Assembly: GCF_003852705.1 (NCBI RefSeq)
Contig: NZ_REFA01000001.1
Coordinates: 186,001 to 250,000 of the forward strand
Reading direction: 5' to 3'
Source of the DNA: Amniculibacterium aquaticum
Lineage (GTDB): Bacteria; Bacteroidota; Bacteroidia; Flavobacteriales; Weeksellaceae
DNA: 64,000 nt
The notes beneath the pieces are model-generated. The model saw only the letters and a program-made list of their open reading frames with translations. It made no database searches and was not told the origin of the DNA. A program made the position numbers and the translations under genes. Shown here in pieces: positions 40,990-50,982 of this stretch (positions are counted from its first letter, which is position 1; each line of letters opens with the position of its first letter).

Positions 40990-43896
40990 ATGCCAAAAGT
41001 TAGATTAAACAAAGCGCTTAAGGAATTTAATATTTCGATGAACCGATTGGTTGAGTTTCTTCAGTCGAAAGGATTCGAAGTAGAAGCCAATCCTAATACG
41101 CAATTGGAAGAATCGGCATATTCTGCATTGGAAGCGGAGTTCGCTAAGGACGGTGAACAGAGAAAAGCTTCTCATGAGGTTGTAATTGCTAAAGTCCCAG
41201 AAGAAAAACTGGAACTTGAAGTGAAAAAAGAACCTGAGGTGATAAGAGCCAAAGCATCTGTGAAAACAGAAACCAAAATTTTAGGCAAAATAGATTTGGA
41301 AGCAAACAAACCTGTTGTGGAAAGCCCTAAAGTTGAAGTACAAGAAACAAAAGTTGAAGAACCTGCGAAAATAGAACCTGAAAAAGTGGTTGCTCCAGTT
41401 TCCGAAAAACAAGAATTTAAAGTTTTGGACAAGATTGATCTGTCCCAAATCGATAGCTCATCGAAACCTAAATCCAGTAAAAAAGCTCCTGCAAAAGCAG
41501 AAAGTCCAAAAGAGCAAAAGCCTAAAACAGCTGCTCCAAAAACGGAAGCTAAAGAAACGGTGAAGCCTGTCGAAAAAACAGCTCCAAAGCAAGAAGTACA
41601 GGCTGAGAAAAAAGCCGAAAAACCTGCGGAAATCAAAGAGGTTTCTTTTGAAGAACCTCAAAAGATAGAAACGGTTTATCAGAAATTGGAAGGTCCTAAA
41701 ATTTTAAAACAAACCGTGGATCTTTCTCAATTTGCAGACAAATCCAAAGGTGCTTCTGCAAAAAAGAAAAGAAAAAGAATAGACAAAAAAGATGCTCCTA
41801 ATCAGGGTACAGCTAACAATACCAATACTCAAGGTGGCGGCAATAGACCTCCACATCAGGGTGGTGGCAATAGACCTCCGCACCAAGGCGGGCCAAATCG
41901 TCCAGGACAGCAAGGTGGACAAAACCGCCCAGGACAACAAGGAGGTGCAAACAATAAAAGAGGTAAAAGACCAGAAAGGGTTATGCCTGTGGAATTGACC
42001 GATGAACAGGTGAAAAACCAAATCAAGGAAACTCTTGAAAAGCTAACCAACAGAGGTAAGTCTAAAGCGTCTAAGCACAGAAAAGAAAAAAGATCTTTCA
42101 GAAGAGAGCAGGACGAAATGCAACAAGAATTGGATGCGCAAGACAGAACTTTGAAAGTGACCGAATTCATTACCGTAGGCGAATTGGCCAGCTTGATGAA
42201 TGTAAGTCCTACAGAAGTTATCTCTGCTTGTTTCTCCCTAGGTGTCATGGTAACGATGAACCAAAGATTGGAAGCCGATACCCTAACTTTAGTAACCGAT
42301 GAGTTTGGATATAAAGTAGAATTCCAAGATGCAGACCTTGAGGAAGCCATTGAAGAAATTGAAGATACCGAAGAAGAATTGGTTGCTAGAGCACCCATTG
42401 TAACCGTAATGGGGCATGTGGACCACGGTAAAACTTCATTACTCGATTATGTTCGTAAAACCAATGTTATCGCTGGAGAATCCGGAGGTATCACGCAGCA
42501 CATCGGTGCTTACAATGTTAAATTGGAAAACGGACAAAAAATAACTTTCCTAGATACACCCGGTCACGAAGCCTTTACCGCGATGAGAGCGAGAGGAGCA
42601 CAAGTTACCGACATCGCAATTATCGTAATTGCTGCGGACGACGATGTAATGCCTCAGACCAAAGAAGCCATCTCCCACGCACAAGCAGCTGGTGTACCAA
42701 TGATTATTGCCATCAATAAAGTGGATAAGCCAACAGCGAATCCGGACAATATTCGTCAACAACTTTCCGGACTCAATGTCTTGGTTGAAGAATGGGGTGG
42801 TAATGTACAGTGTCAAGAAATTTCAGCAAAATTCGGTAACAATGTCGATTTGTTGTTGGAAAAAGTTTTGATCCAAGCAGAAATGCTAGAGCTGAAAGCC
42901 AATCCGGATAGAGTAGCACAAGGCGTTGTGATTGAAGCCTCTTTGGATAAAGGTAGAGGATATGTAGCAACCGTTTTGGTACAAACCGGTACTCTGAAAA
43001 TTGGTGATTATCTCTTAGCCGGTAAAAACCACGGTAAGGTAAAAGCCATGTTGGACGAAAGAGGTAGAAATATGAAGACGGCCGGTCCGTCCATGCCGGC
43101 AACCATTTTGGGTCTGGACGGTGCACCAACAGCCGGGGATAAAATTCGTGTATTCGAAGATGAGTCTGAAGCTAAATCCATTGCCAACAAGAGAGGTCAG
43201 TTGCAAAGAGAACTTTCCATTCGTACCAAGAAACATACAACTTTGGAAGAGTTGGGAAGAAGAATTGCTCTTGGAGATTTCAAAGAACTGAACATCATCT
43301 TGAAAGGGGATGTAGACGGTTCCGTAGAAGCTCTTTCCGATCAGTTACAAAGACTCTCAACAGAGGAGATTTCAGTAAACATCTTGCACTCCGGGGTGGG
43401 ACAAATTACAGAATCGGATGTTAACTTGGCCAATGCATCGGATGCGATCATCATCGGGTTCAATGTAAGAGCTGGAGCGTCTGCAAAAGAATTGGCGGAC
43501 AGAGAAGAAATCGAAATCAGAACTTATTCCATCATCTACAAAGCCATCGATGAGGTGAAAGAAGCGATGGAAGGTATGCTTTCTCCAGAAATTAAAGAAC
43601 AGGTAATCGGAAATGTAGAAATCCGTCAGGTGTTCAAAATTTCTAAAGTGGGAAGTATCGCAGGGTGTATGGTACTTACTGGTAAGGTAACCAGAAACTC
43701 CAAGATTCGTTTGCTTCGTGATGGAATTGTGAAGTTTGATGGCGAACTGGAAAGTTTGAAACGATTCAAAGACGATGTGAAAGAAGTAAGCAAAGGATAC
43801 GACTGTGGTCTGAACCTGAAAGGGTACAACGACATCGAAGAAGGTGATATCCTAGAAGTTTACGAGGAAGTCGAAGTGAAGAAAAAATTGAAATAA
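40990..43896 (+). CDS. infB: translation initiation factor IF-2
   Basis: 968 residues. N-terminal IF2_N-like segment ([20 protein letters not shown]), a long Lys/Glu/Pro-rich low-complexity linker (about residues 60-330) with [10 protein letters not shown] and NRPGQQGG repeats, a second IF2_N ([17 protein letters not shown]), then the GTPase domain with GHVDHGKTS near 475, DTPGHE near 522 and NKVD near 577. Domains II-IV follow, including the fMet-tRNA-binding C-terminus. It positions initiator tRNA on the ribosome. Last gene of its operon; a strong terminator follows. Confidence 0.97.
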   Translation: MPKVRLNKALKEFNISMNRLVEFLQSKGFEVEANPNTQLEESAYSALEAEFAKDGEQRKASHEVVIAKVPEEKLELEVKKEPEVIRAKASVKTETKILGKIDLEANKPVVESPKVEVQETKVEEPAKIEPEKVVAPVSEKQEFKVLDKIDLSQIDSSSKPKSSKKAPAKAESPKEQKPKTAAPKTEAKETVKPVEKTAPKQEVQAEKKAEKPAEIKEVSFEEPQKIETVYQKLEGPKILKQTVDLSQFADKSKGASAKKKRKRIDKKDAPNQGTANNTNTQGGGNRPPHQGGGNRPPHQGGPNRPGQQGGQNRPGQQGGANNKRGKRPERVMPVELTDEQVKNQIKETLEKLTNRGKSKASKHRKEKRSFRREQDEMQQELDAQDRTLKVTEFITVGELASLMNVSPTEVISACFSLGVMVTMNQRLEADTLTLVTDEFGYKVEFQDADLEEAIEEIEDTEEELVARAPIVTVMGHVDHGKTSLLDYVRKTNVIAGESGGITQHIGAYNVKLENGQKITFLDTPGHEAFTAMRARGAQVTDIAIIVIAADDDVMPQTKEAISHAQAAGVPMIIAINKVDKPTANPDNIRQQLSGLNVLVEEWGGNVQCQEISAKFGNNVDLLLEKVLIQAEMLELKANPDRVAQGVVIEASLDKGRGYVATVLVQTGTLKIGDYLLAGKNHGKVKAMLDERGRNMKTAGPSMPATILGLDGAPTAGDKIRVFEDESEAKSIANKRGQLQRELSIRTKKHTTLEELGRRIALGDFKELNIILKGDVDGSVEALSDQLQRLSTEEISVNILHSGVGQITESDVNLANASDAIIIGFNVRAGASAKELADREEIEIRTYSIIYKAIDEVKEAMEGMLSPEIKEQVIGNVEIRQVFKISKVGSIAGCMVLTGKVTRNSKIRLLRDGIVKFDGELESLKRFKDDVKEVSKGYDCGLNLKGYNDIEEGDILEVYEEVEVKKKLK

Positions 43897-43924
43897 GATT
43901 TCGTTTTTTCTCATAGGATATACA

Positions 43925-43959
43925 AAACCGGAATTGCAACTTGCAGTTCCGGTTTTTTT
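43925..43959 (+). terminator. intrinsic terminator of rimP-nusA-infB
   Basis: Stem AAACCGGAA / TTCCGGTTT with a loop of about 13 nt, then a run of Ts. Confidence 0.85.
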
Positions 43960-44213
43960 TGGAGTCTATAAAAATTCCAAAGAAAATACATTATGACCCT
44001 CGTTTTAGTACCACAGTTTTTAGATGAAATTGTTTAGTTGTAAGAATAAGTTTTGAAAAAGAATTAAAAAATTCGCTATTAAACAGCTGTTTGCGTGTGA
44101 TTTATTCCCTTTGTTCGTGGTATAAATGCTTTATTTATTTAAATAAAAATGGATTGGTAAAAAATATGTATATTTACCAACTTTAATTTATTAACAATCA
44201 AGTAATAGTAATA
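43960..44213. other. intergenic region upstream of the subtilase gene
   Basis: About 250 bp after the infB terminator. It has no ORF of note. A self-complementary AAACAGCTGTTT occurs near 44083-44094, and a TTG (44154-44156) with TATATTTA (44169-44176) may be part of a promoter, though the spacing is short. Otherwise AT-rich and featureless. Confidence 0.5.
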
Positions 44214-46124
44214 ATGAAAAAACTTTTAGTTATCGTTGCGATTTTGCCTATTTTCTTAAATGCGCAAACCGCAGAAGAAAAAAGAAAAATAGCTTCTTTT
44301 TCCAACCAAGAAGCTAATGCTGTACTTATGCAGCAATTAAAAGTTGAAGAGCAACAAAGATTAGCAAGACTAGAGCAATACTTACAAGCGCACCCAGAGG
44401 TTGAAAAATATCAAGTGTCTAAAGACGGACAAATTACCGAATTGATGGATGTCTTGCCAAATGGTGAAAAGATTATTGCAAAAACGGATAATGCCGGTGC
44501 AGCCATAACAGCGAGAGCCAATAAATTATACAACGGAGGTTCTTTAGGAATCAACATCCAAGGTCAAGGGATGACTGCAGGTGTTTGGGATGGAGGATCT
44601 ATTCGTGATACGCATAGAGAATTTGTGGTAAATGGTACCTCAAAAGTAGAATTGTACGATTCTGCTTCTCCATTTGCTGCCCATGCAACGCATGTAGGTG
44701 GTACTATTGCAGCACAAGGTATTACGGCAAATGCAAAAGGAGTCGCTTTTAACTCAAATTTAAAATCTTATGATTGGACTAATGACCTTGTAGAAATGCA
44801 AGCTGAAGCTGAAGCAGGACTTCTGTTGTCAAATCATTCATATATGATAGGCCAATTAGGATCATTATGGTTTTATGGAGCGTACGACTCAAGAGCAAAG
44901 CAGTTTGATCAATTGTGCTTTAATAATCCATATTATTTGCCTGTTGTTGCTGCAGGGAATGATAGAAATAGTACGGTTGCTCCTGCGTCTACGCAAATTG
45001 CAAATAAAGGAGGGAATGATTTGATTTTTGGACATGGAAATTCTAAAAACGCAATTACAGTTGCCGCTGTTGAACAGGTGAATAATTATCAAAATGAAGG
45101 TGATGTAGTAATGTCTTCATTTAGCAGCTGGGGACCTTCTGATGATGGAAGAATTAAACCGGAAATTTCTATGAAAGGAGTTGCTGTATATTCTTCTGTT
45201 AGTAGTAGTGATGCAGCATACGGAACCATGAACGGGACTTCGATGGCTACGCCAGGTGTGACCGGTGTGTTAACTCTATTGCAACAATATCACAAACAAC
45301 TTTATACCAATTATTTGAAAGCGGCAACATTGAAAGGTTTGGTTTTGCATACTGCGGATGAAGCGGGTTATGCTCCAGGACCTGATTACTCTTTCGGATG
45401 GGGGTTGATTAATGCAGAAAATTCGGCTAAGGCAATTCGAGATAAAAATCTTACGAATAGCAGAAGTATCATTGAAGAACGATCGTTGTCCAATGCAGCA
45501 GTATTTACCAAAACCATAACAGCCAATGGGACAGGTCCTTTGAAAGTGTCCATATCTTGGACCGATCCTGCGTATCCAACTCCTAATACAGGTACCGTTG
45601 ATCCATCAACAAAATATTTGGTAAACGATTTGGATGTTAAAGTAACTTCTTCATCAGGAACGGTTTACTATCCATGGAGGCTGTTTGGTATGAGTGATTA
45701 TACCAATCCTGCTGCAAATGACGCTCAAAACAATGTTGACAATTATGAAAGAGTTGATATTCCAAATCCTTCGGGGACTTATACCATAACAGTGACTCAT
45801 AAAGGAGCATTGCTAGGGGGCAGTCAAAACTATTCATTGATTGTAACATCCACAAATTTATCGAGCTTAGGAACTAATGAAGCTGCATTGAAAGGAGATG
45901 AGATATTGTTGTATCCAAATCCCACACAAGACTTTTTGTATTTTAAAAACAACAATTTGATCGAAGCTAATGTTACGGTATTGGATCTTTCAGGGAGAAT
46001 TGTTTTGCAAAAAGTAATTAAAGACGGTAGATTGAATGTTCAAAATTTGAATAAGTCTGAGTATCTTCTGATTTATAAAGATAAAAAAGGAAAAGAGTTC
46101 TCCGAAAAATTTATTAAAAAGTAA
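44214..46124 (+). CDS. secreted S8 subtilisin-like protease with T9SS sorting domain
   Basis: 636 residues. Signal peptide MKKLLVIVAILPIFLNAQT. The catalytic triad reads Asp126 (GVWDGGSI), His157 (AAHATHVGGT) and Ser343 (NGTSMATPG). After a beta-sandwich (about 430-550) comes a C-terminal type IX secretion sorting domain (ILLYPNPTQDFLYF at about 562, ending SEKFIKK; TIGR04183-like). The protein should be exported by the flavobacterial Por/T9SS system and released or surface-attached. A propeptide-like helical region lies between residues 20 and 90. Monocistronic, with a terminator downstream. Confidence 0.93.
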   Translation: MKKLLVIVAILPIFLNAQTAEEKRKIASFSNQEANAVLMQQLKVEEQQRLARLEQYLQAHPEVEKYQVSKDGQITELMDVLPNGEKIIAKTDNAGAAITARANKLYNGGSLGINIQGQGMTAGVWDGGSIRDTHREFVVNGTSKVELYDSASPFAAHATHVGGTIAAQGITANAKGVAFNSNLKSYDWTNDLVEMQAEAEAGLLLSNHSYMIGQLGSLWFYGAYDSRAKQFDQLCFNNPYYLPVVAAGNDRNSTVAPASTQIANKGGNDLIFGHGNSKNAITVAAVEQVNNYQNEGDVVMSSFSSWGPSDDGRIKPEISMKGVAVYSSVSSSDAAYGTMNGTSMATPGVTGVLTLLQQYHKQLYTNYLKAATLKGLVLHTADEAGYAPGPDYSFGWGLINAENSAKAIRDKNLTNSRSIIEERSLSNAAVFTKTITANGTGPLKVSISWTDPAYPTPNTGTVDPSTKYLVNDLDVKVTSSSGTVYYPWRLFGMSDYTNPAANDAQNNVDNYERVDIPNPSGTYTITVTHKGALLGGSQNYSLIVTSTNLSSLGTNEAALKGDEILLYPNPTQDFLYFKNNNLIEANVTVLDLSGRIVLQKVIKDGRLNVQNLNKSEYLLIYKDKKGKEFSEKFIKK

Positions 46125-46160
46125 AATATTTAACTTTTTATTTTGAAGTTAATGAAAATC

Positions 46161-46194
46161 AAAAAAAGTTGAGCCTTGGTGCTCAACTTTTTTT
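46161..46194 (+). terminator. intrinsic terminator of the subtilase gene
   Basis: AAAAAAAGTTGAGC / GCTCAACTTTTTTT around a 6-nt loop; near-symmetrical and very strong. Confidence 0.88.
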
Positions 46195-46365
46195 GATTTA
46201 TAAGCCATTTAAGCAAATATTTTAATTTTATTTTGATTTCTATAATCGTTATTTTAGTGTCAAAATTAGAAATATGATAAAATAAAGAATTATTATTAAT
46301 GCAAAACATCGATATTAGAAAAAATTGGCATGGAATGTTAAGTTTTTTCTTTTTTTTAATATTTC

Positions 46366-46397
46366 TTTGTGTATGTTAATTATATTTAACATATTTG
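46366..46397 (+). promoter_or_regulatory. putative promoter of susC-susD
   Basis: -33 TTTG (46366-46369), 20-bp spacer, -7 box CATATTTG (46390-46397; one mismatch to TAnnTTTG), 28 bp before the start codon. Confidence 0.45.
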
Positions 46398-46425
46398 TAC
46401 GATAAAAATATTAAAATTTGTTAAT

Positions 46426-49299
46426 ATGAATGTAAAATTGCGAGTGCTAAGCATGGGGGTTTTGTTCTTTATTGGACAAGGCGTTGATGCTCAGGCGAAA
46501 AAAGACACAGTAACTAAGGAGAAAAAAATTGACGAAGTTGTTGTGCAAGGGTACAGAACCGTAAGTAAAAAAACAGCGGTTATCTCTGTTGCTCAAGTGA
46601 AAAGTGAAACAATTGAGGATAGACCAAATGCAAATGCCATGAATATTGTTCAAGGACAGCTTGCAGGGGTGAACATTTCCACAGGAACAGGTCAGCCAGG
46701 TGCAAAGTCTTCAGTAATCATTAGAGGGGTAGGTACCTATAACGGTAGTACAGATCCTCTATATGTTATTGATGGATTTCCATCCAACTCTGATAACTTT
46801 AGATCAATCAACTCCCAAGATATCGAAAGTATCGAGGTATTGAAAGATGCAACTGCAATTGCACAGTATGGTAACAGAGGTTCAAACGGTGTGGTTGTTA
46901 TCAAAACCAAGAGAGGTTCTTATGGATCTCGTTTTGATGTTCGTTATCAATCTTTCTTTGGGGTGTCAATGCTTCAGACTAACAAGTATAACAAAGCGAA
47001 CTCCAGACAAATGTTGACTTTAGAAAATCAATTTGGTGTTGGTCTAGGAGCAACCATGACACAAAGCGATATTGATAATTATCAAATTGATACAGACTGG
47101 ACTAAATATTTCTTTAGACCTGCAGTTTCTAGTAGCCATACTTTGTCATTGACTACAGGAGGTAAAAATGTGAATTCTTATACTTCTGTTGGGTACTATG
47201 AGCAAGATGGTATCCTAAGAGGTACTTCACTTAAAAGATTCAATGTTCGTAACAATATCGAAGGGAAAAGTAACAACGATCGATTGAAGTATAGCTTGAA
47301 TACGGCTGTTGGTTTCTCTAAGAACAACGAAGCACAGGCTTTGGGAACTGGAGGTGTTAATAACAACTTTATTATTGGTGCTTTTAAAGGTGCTCCTTAT
47401 GTTTCTCCAAGTTTATATACAGGATCTCTTGATGTTTTTGATCTTTATGCAACGGACGGTACTTTATTGTATACACCATTGTTTTTGATTGATAAATTAT
47501 ACACTTCACCTAACCTAACCGACGAGTTAAGATTGGATGCGGGTGCTGAGATGTCTTATAAAATCTTAGAAGGGCTTACAGGTAGAGTTAGAACTTCAGG
47601 GCAATTCTTGACAACGAGATCAGTTTCTTCAACTGGACCAAACTCTTTTAACGGTTTGTTGTTCTCTTCTACTCAAGGTACCCCTTCATATATGGGAGGT
47701 AACTTTAACGGTAACGAAGGGATTGCTCAAAGAAGAGAGTTCTTATTCAATAACCTTTGGCAATTGGATTATTCCAAAACGATTGGAGAGCACAGCTTCA
47801 ATGTTCAAGGGAATGCGGAGTATAACCATTCAACAACAGAGAATAATAACTTTACTCAGAGAGGTTTAAATCATAAAACATTCATTCCTAATACAGGTGC
47901 TGGATATGTTACAGATGTGTCCTCACACGATTTCTATGTACCTTCAGTTTCGGCATCAAGATTGCATTTGAACATGATTTCTTATTTCGGAAGTTTCGAG
48001 TATGATTTCAGTAAAAAATACGGTTTTGTAGCTACTGCGAGAAGAGATGGAACCAGCAGATTTGACAAAGACAGACAATGGGGTACATTCTGGTCTTTAG
48101 GTGCTCGTTGGAATGTTGATGAAGAAAAATTCATGGACAATGTATCCTTTGTTGATTCTTGGAAAATTAGAGGATCTATCGGTACTGTAGGTAACCAAAG
48201 ATATGTTTCAGGTTCAATTTATTCAGGATTGGTGCCTCCAGGTTTCTTAGATATCTATAGTCCATCTAATAATGCCTATAACGGTGGTTTAGGATATAGT
48301 ATTTCTTTCGGTTATCCAGAATTGAGATGGGAAACAACTAAAACATATAACATTGGTACAGACTTCGAATTGTTCTCAAGAAGATTAAGAGGTAGCTTCG
48401 ATTATTATACCAAGAAAACTTATGACTTGTTCATGTCCGATCCAACAGTTCCTGCTTTAGGTACTACGGCAATCGATAAAAATACAGACAATGCAATCTA
48501 TAACAAAGGTTATGAATTGGGATTGGCGTACGACATCTTGAGAAGCAAGCACGGAGAAGGTTGGAACTTGACTCTTAGAGCGAATGGATCTATTAACAAC
48601 CAAACTATTGAAGGAATTCAAATGAATGGTGGTAAAATTTCTGTAGGAACTAATCCAACTCAAGTATCTCAAAACGGATATCAAACATTCTTGCCTTTTG
48701 TTTATCACTACATCGGTGTTAACCCAGCAAATGGTAACTTATTGTTTGAGGATGCAAATGGAAATCCAACAGAAACTCCAACCATGGACGATAGAAAACT
48801 TGCTAAGTACGGATCTACTCCTAAGTATCAAGGTGGTTTCGGTTTCGATTTAGGATATAAAGGATTCTATGCAAGCACGACATTTACTTTTGTAAGTGGT
48901 GTATCTAGATTTGATTGGGATTTAGAAGGAATGTTAGATCCAGGAGAACTAGGAACATTTAATGTTTCAACTGATTTATTGAATGCATGGACTCCAACAA
49001 ATACGAATACTGATGTTCCTGCTCTTAATGCTTCTAACTATGCATATCAAGCCAACTCAGATAGATTTTTAGTTGACGCTTCTTATGTTCGTATGAGAAA
49101 TGCACAAATTGGTTACAAAGTGCCTAGAGCAGTGTTAGAAGGAACCTTTGTGAAAGATTTGTCTATCTTTGTACAAGGTGAGAACTTGTATAACTGGACT
49201 AAATGGAGAGGATACGATCCTGAAAGTAATAGAGGATCCGATCAATATCAATATCCATCTCCAAGAACATTTACTTTAGGAGTTGATGTTAAGTTTTAA
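46426..49299 (+). CDS. SusC/RagA-family TonB-dependent outer membrane receptor
   Basis: 957 residues. Signal peptide to about VDAQ, then directly the TonB-box-like IDEVVVQGYR, a plug domain (IVQGQLAGVNIS, SVIIRGVGTYNGSTDPLYVIDG, IESIEVLKDATAIAQYGNRGSNGVVVIKT) and a C-terminal 22-strand beta barrel ending TFTLGVDVKF. The carboxypeptidase-regulatory-like domain that most SusC proteins carry before the plug is absent. It works with the SusD-like lipoprotein encoded 31 bp downstream to import an oligosaccharide, peptide or other ligand. No glycoside hydrolase is nearby, so the substrate is unknown. Confidence 0.95.
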   Translation: MNVKLRVLSMGVLFFIGQGVDAQAKKDTVTKEKKIDEVVVQGYRTVSKKTAVISVAQVKSETIEDRPNANAMNIVQGQLAGVNISTGTGQPGAKSSVIIRGVGTYNGSTDPLYVIDGFPSNSDNFRSINSQDIESIEVLKDATAIAQYGNRGSNGVVVIKTKRGSYGSRFDVRYQSFFGVSMLQTNKYNKANSRQMLTLENQFGVGLGATMTQSDIDNYQIDTDWTKYFFRPAVSSSHTLSLTTGGKNVNSYTSVGYYEQDGILRGTSLKRFNVRNNIEGKSNNDRLKYSLNTAVGFSKNNEAQALGTGGVNNNFIIGAFKGAPYVSPSLYTGSLDVFDLYATDGTLLYTPLFLIDKLYTSPNLTDELRLDAGAEMSYKILEGLTGRVRTSGQFLTTRSVSSTGPNSFNGLLFSSTQGTPSYMGGNFNGNEGIAQRREFLFNNLWQLDYSKTIGEHSFNVQGNAEYNHSTTENNNFTQRGLNHKTFIPNTGAGYVTDVSSHDFYVPSVSASRLHLNMISYFGSFEYDFSKKYGFVATARRDGTSRFDKDRQWGTFWSLGARWNVDEEKFMDNVSFVDSWKIRGSIGTVGNQRYVSGSIYSGLVPPGFLDIYSPSNNAYNGGLGYSISFGYPELRWETTKTYNIGTDFELFSRRLRGSFDYYTKKTYDLFMSDPTVPALGTTAIDKNTDNAIYNKGYELGLAYDILRSKHGEGWNLTLRANGSINNQTIEGIQMNGGKISVGTNPTQVSQNGYQTFLPFVYHYIGVNPANGNLLFEDANGNPTETPTMDDRKLAKYGSTPKYQGGFGFDLGYKGFYASTTFTFVSGVSRFDWDLEGMLDPGELGTFNVSTDLLNAWTPTNTNTDVPALNASNYAYQANSDRFLVDASYVRMRNAQIGYKVPRAVLEGTFVKDLSIFVQGENLYNWTKWRGYDPESNRGSDQYQYPSPRTFTLGVDVKF

Positions 49300-49330
49300 T
49301 AAATATTATTAATATTTAAATTTAAAAAAA

Positions 49331-50896
49331 ATGAAAAAAATATTCAATATGTGTATCGTCGTGGCAGGTTTATCATTAGTATCTTGTGATAGAGACTTAA
49401 TGACACCTTTCACTCCAGGTGCACTAACAGAAGATGTTGCTATTCAGACCAGTTCAGAATTACAACAATTGTTAAATTCTACATACGCTAACTTAAACAG
49501 CAGATCAGAAGCAGAATTTGTATCGGTATTTACTGATGAAGTAGGTATTGGTTTTGCAAACGGTGGTCAAGGTTTAGATGATGATTTCGTATTCTATATG
49601 ACTCCATCTGCAGGTGCACCTGGTGCTCTTTGGAATGGTGCATATTTCACATTGGCTAGAGCTAATAGAGTGATTACGATTGCAGATAAAATTACTCCAG
49701 TCGATGCGGCAGACGCTTCTAAAATTGCAAATATAAAAGCTCAAGCTTTGGTTGTTCGTGCATTTTGTCATTTGAGAATCTTGTCATATTTCACACCTGA
49801 CATGAAAGATAATAACGCCTTGGCTGGTGTATTAGCAGATCATGTTTTTAAACCGGAAGAAAAGACAAATCCAAGAGCTACTAACGGTGCTTTTTATTCT
49901 TTAATTCATTCAGATTTGGATAATGCAATTGCTTTGTATAATGCCAATCCAATGGCTCAATCTCAAGTGGCAGCGAACTTGTTTTTTGCAATGGGATTGA
50001 AAGCAAGAGCTTATGCGTATAAAGGAGATTATGCAAATGCAGAAACTTGGGCAGACAATGTAATTACTTCTGGAGTATTGACTTTGGCTACTCCAACTCA
50101 GTATAAGCAGATGTTTTTCTCAGATACCAACTCTTCTGAAGTAATGTTCAAATTGAAAAGAACTCCTAACCAAAACTCACAAGGTTTCAACTTGCACAAT
50201 GCATGGTGTTCAATTCGTCCGAACTTGACAGGTTCTCCATTCTATGAAGTTGGTAGATCTTTGCACAATGTTTTAAATCCAACAAACTTACCTGCTAATA
50301 CTTTAGGTACTTTGTCCGATGTTAGAGCAAATGTTATTATCGCTCCTTCTTCAGTTGTAGATGTTAATTATGCTACTTCTTCTGATTATAGAAATACGGA
50401 TAAATTAATTATTAATAAACACGGAGGTGTTGCAACTGGTTCTGCAACTTGGGCAACAGCAGCTACGAATGCAAATAACAACGATATCAAAGTAATGAGA
50501 TTGTCTGAGATGTATTTGATCAAAGCTGAAGCTAGAGCTGCTGCTGGTGACCTTGCCGGCGCTGCTACTGCGGTACAGGCAATTAGAACAGCAAGAAATA
50601 CTGTAGCTCCTGCAATGCCAGTTTATGGTAATGCAACAGCTGCTTGGGCTGGAATCTTAAATGAAAGAAGAATTGAATTCGCTTTCGAAGGATACCGTTT
50701 CTTAGATCTTAAGAGATTGGGTAATTTAGCAGGTTTAGGTATTGATAGAGATGCTGCGGATTATACATCTAGTTCAGCGAACTATCCTGGTGCAAACCCA
50801 TCCAACTTGCCAATGTCAAGTCACAAGTGGGCTTTGCCAATTCCACAAGATGAAGTTAATGTGAATTCAGCTATTCAACAAAATATTGGATACTAA
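49331..50896 (+). CDS. SusD/RagB-family nutrient-binding lipoprotein
   Basis: 521 residues. Lipoprotein signal MKKIFNMCIVVAGLSLVSCD (lipobox LVSC). TPR-like helical start (ELQQLLNSTYANLNSRSEAEF), then ALVVRAFCHLRILSYF, the SusD-family C-terminal block RLSEMYLIKAEARAAAGD, and ILNERRIEFAFEGYRFLDLKRLG. It caps the SusC barrel on the cell surface and binds ligand. It forms a two-gene operon with susC, closed by a strong hairpin. Confidence 0.95.
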   Translation: MKKIFNMCIVVAGLSLVSCDRDLMTPFTPGALTEDVAIQTSSELQQLLNSTYANLNSRSEAEFVSVFTDEVGIGFANGGQGLDDDFVFYMTPSAGAPGALWNGAYFTLARANRVITIADKITPVDAADASKIANIKAQALVVRAFCHLRILSYFTPDMKDNNALAGVLADHVFKPEEKTNPRATNGAFYSLIHSDLDNAIALYNANPMAQSQVAANLFFAMGLKARAYAYKGDYANAETWADNVITSGVLTLATPTQYKQMFFSDTNSSEVMFKLKRTPNQNSQGFNLHNAWCSIRPNLTGSPFYEVGRSLHNVLNPTNLPANTLGTLSDVRANVIIAPSSVVDVNYATSSDYRNTDKLIINKHGGVATGSATWATAATNANNNDIKVMRLSEMYLIKAEARAAAGDLAGAATAVQAIRTARNTVAPAMPVYGNATAAWAGILNERRIEFAFEGYRFLDLKRLGNLAGLGIDRDAADYTSSSANYPGANPSNLPMSSHKWALPIPQDEVNVNSAIQQNIGY

Positions 50897-50915
50897 TTAA
50901 TATTAATTACATACC

Positions 50916-50942
50916 AACCCCGCTTCTAAAGCGGGGTTTTTT
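50916..50942 (+). terminator. intrinsic terminator of susC-susD
   Basis: AACCCCGCTT / AAGCGGGGTT with a 3-nt loop, then Ts. Confidence 0.9.
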
Positions 50943-50957
50943 ATTGCTATATTTTCG

Positions 50958-50965
50958 TATTTTTG
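50958..50965 (+). promoter_or_regulatory. -7 box for the porin gene
   Basis: TATTTTTG, 17 bp before the ATG at 50983; very short leader. No good -33 element at standard spacing. Confidence 0.45.
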
Positions 50966-50982
50966 CAAGATATCTTTAATCT

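Larger units (their letters stand above)
46125..46425. other. intergenic region between the subtilase and susC genes
   Basis: About 300 bp. It contains the subtilase terminator at 46161-46194 and the putative susC promoter at 46366-46397. The stretch between them is AT-rich with no coding or RNA feature that I can support. Confidence 0.6.

Noticed and set aside
41172-42398. Minus-strand frames opposite the infB linker
   Set aside because: Ser/Phe-rich shadows of the Lys/Glu/Pro-rich IF-2 linker; no independent start signals.
44083-44094. AAACAGCTGTTT palindrome as an operator
   Set aside because: Short, single, and not placed near a convincing promoter; could occur by chance in AT-rich DNA.
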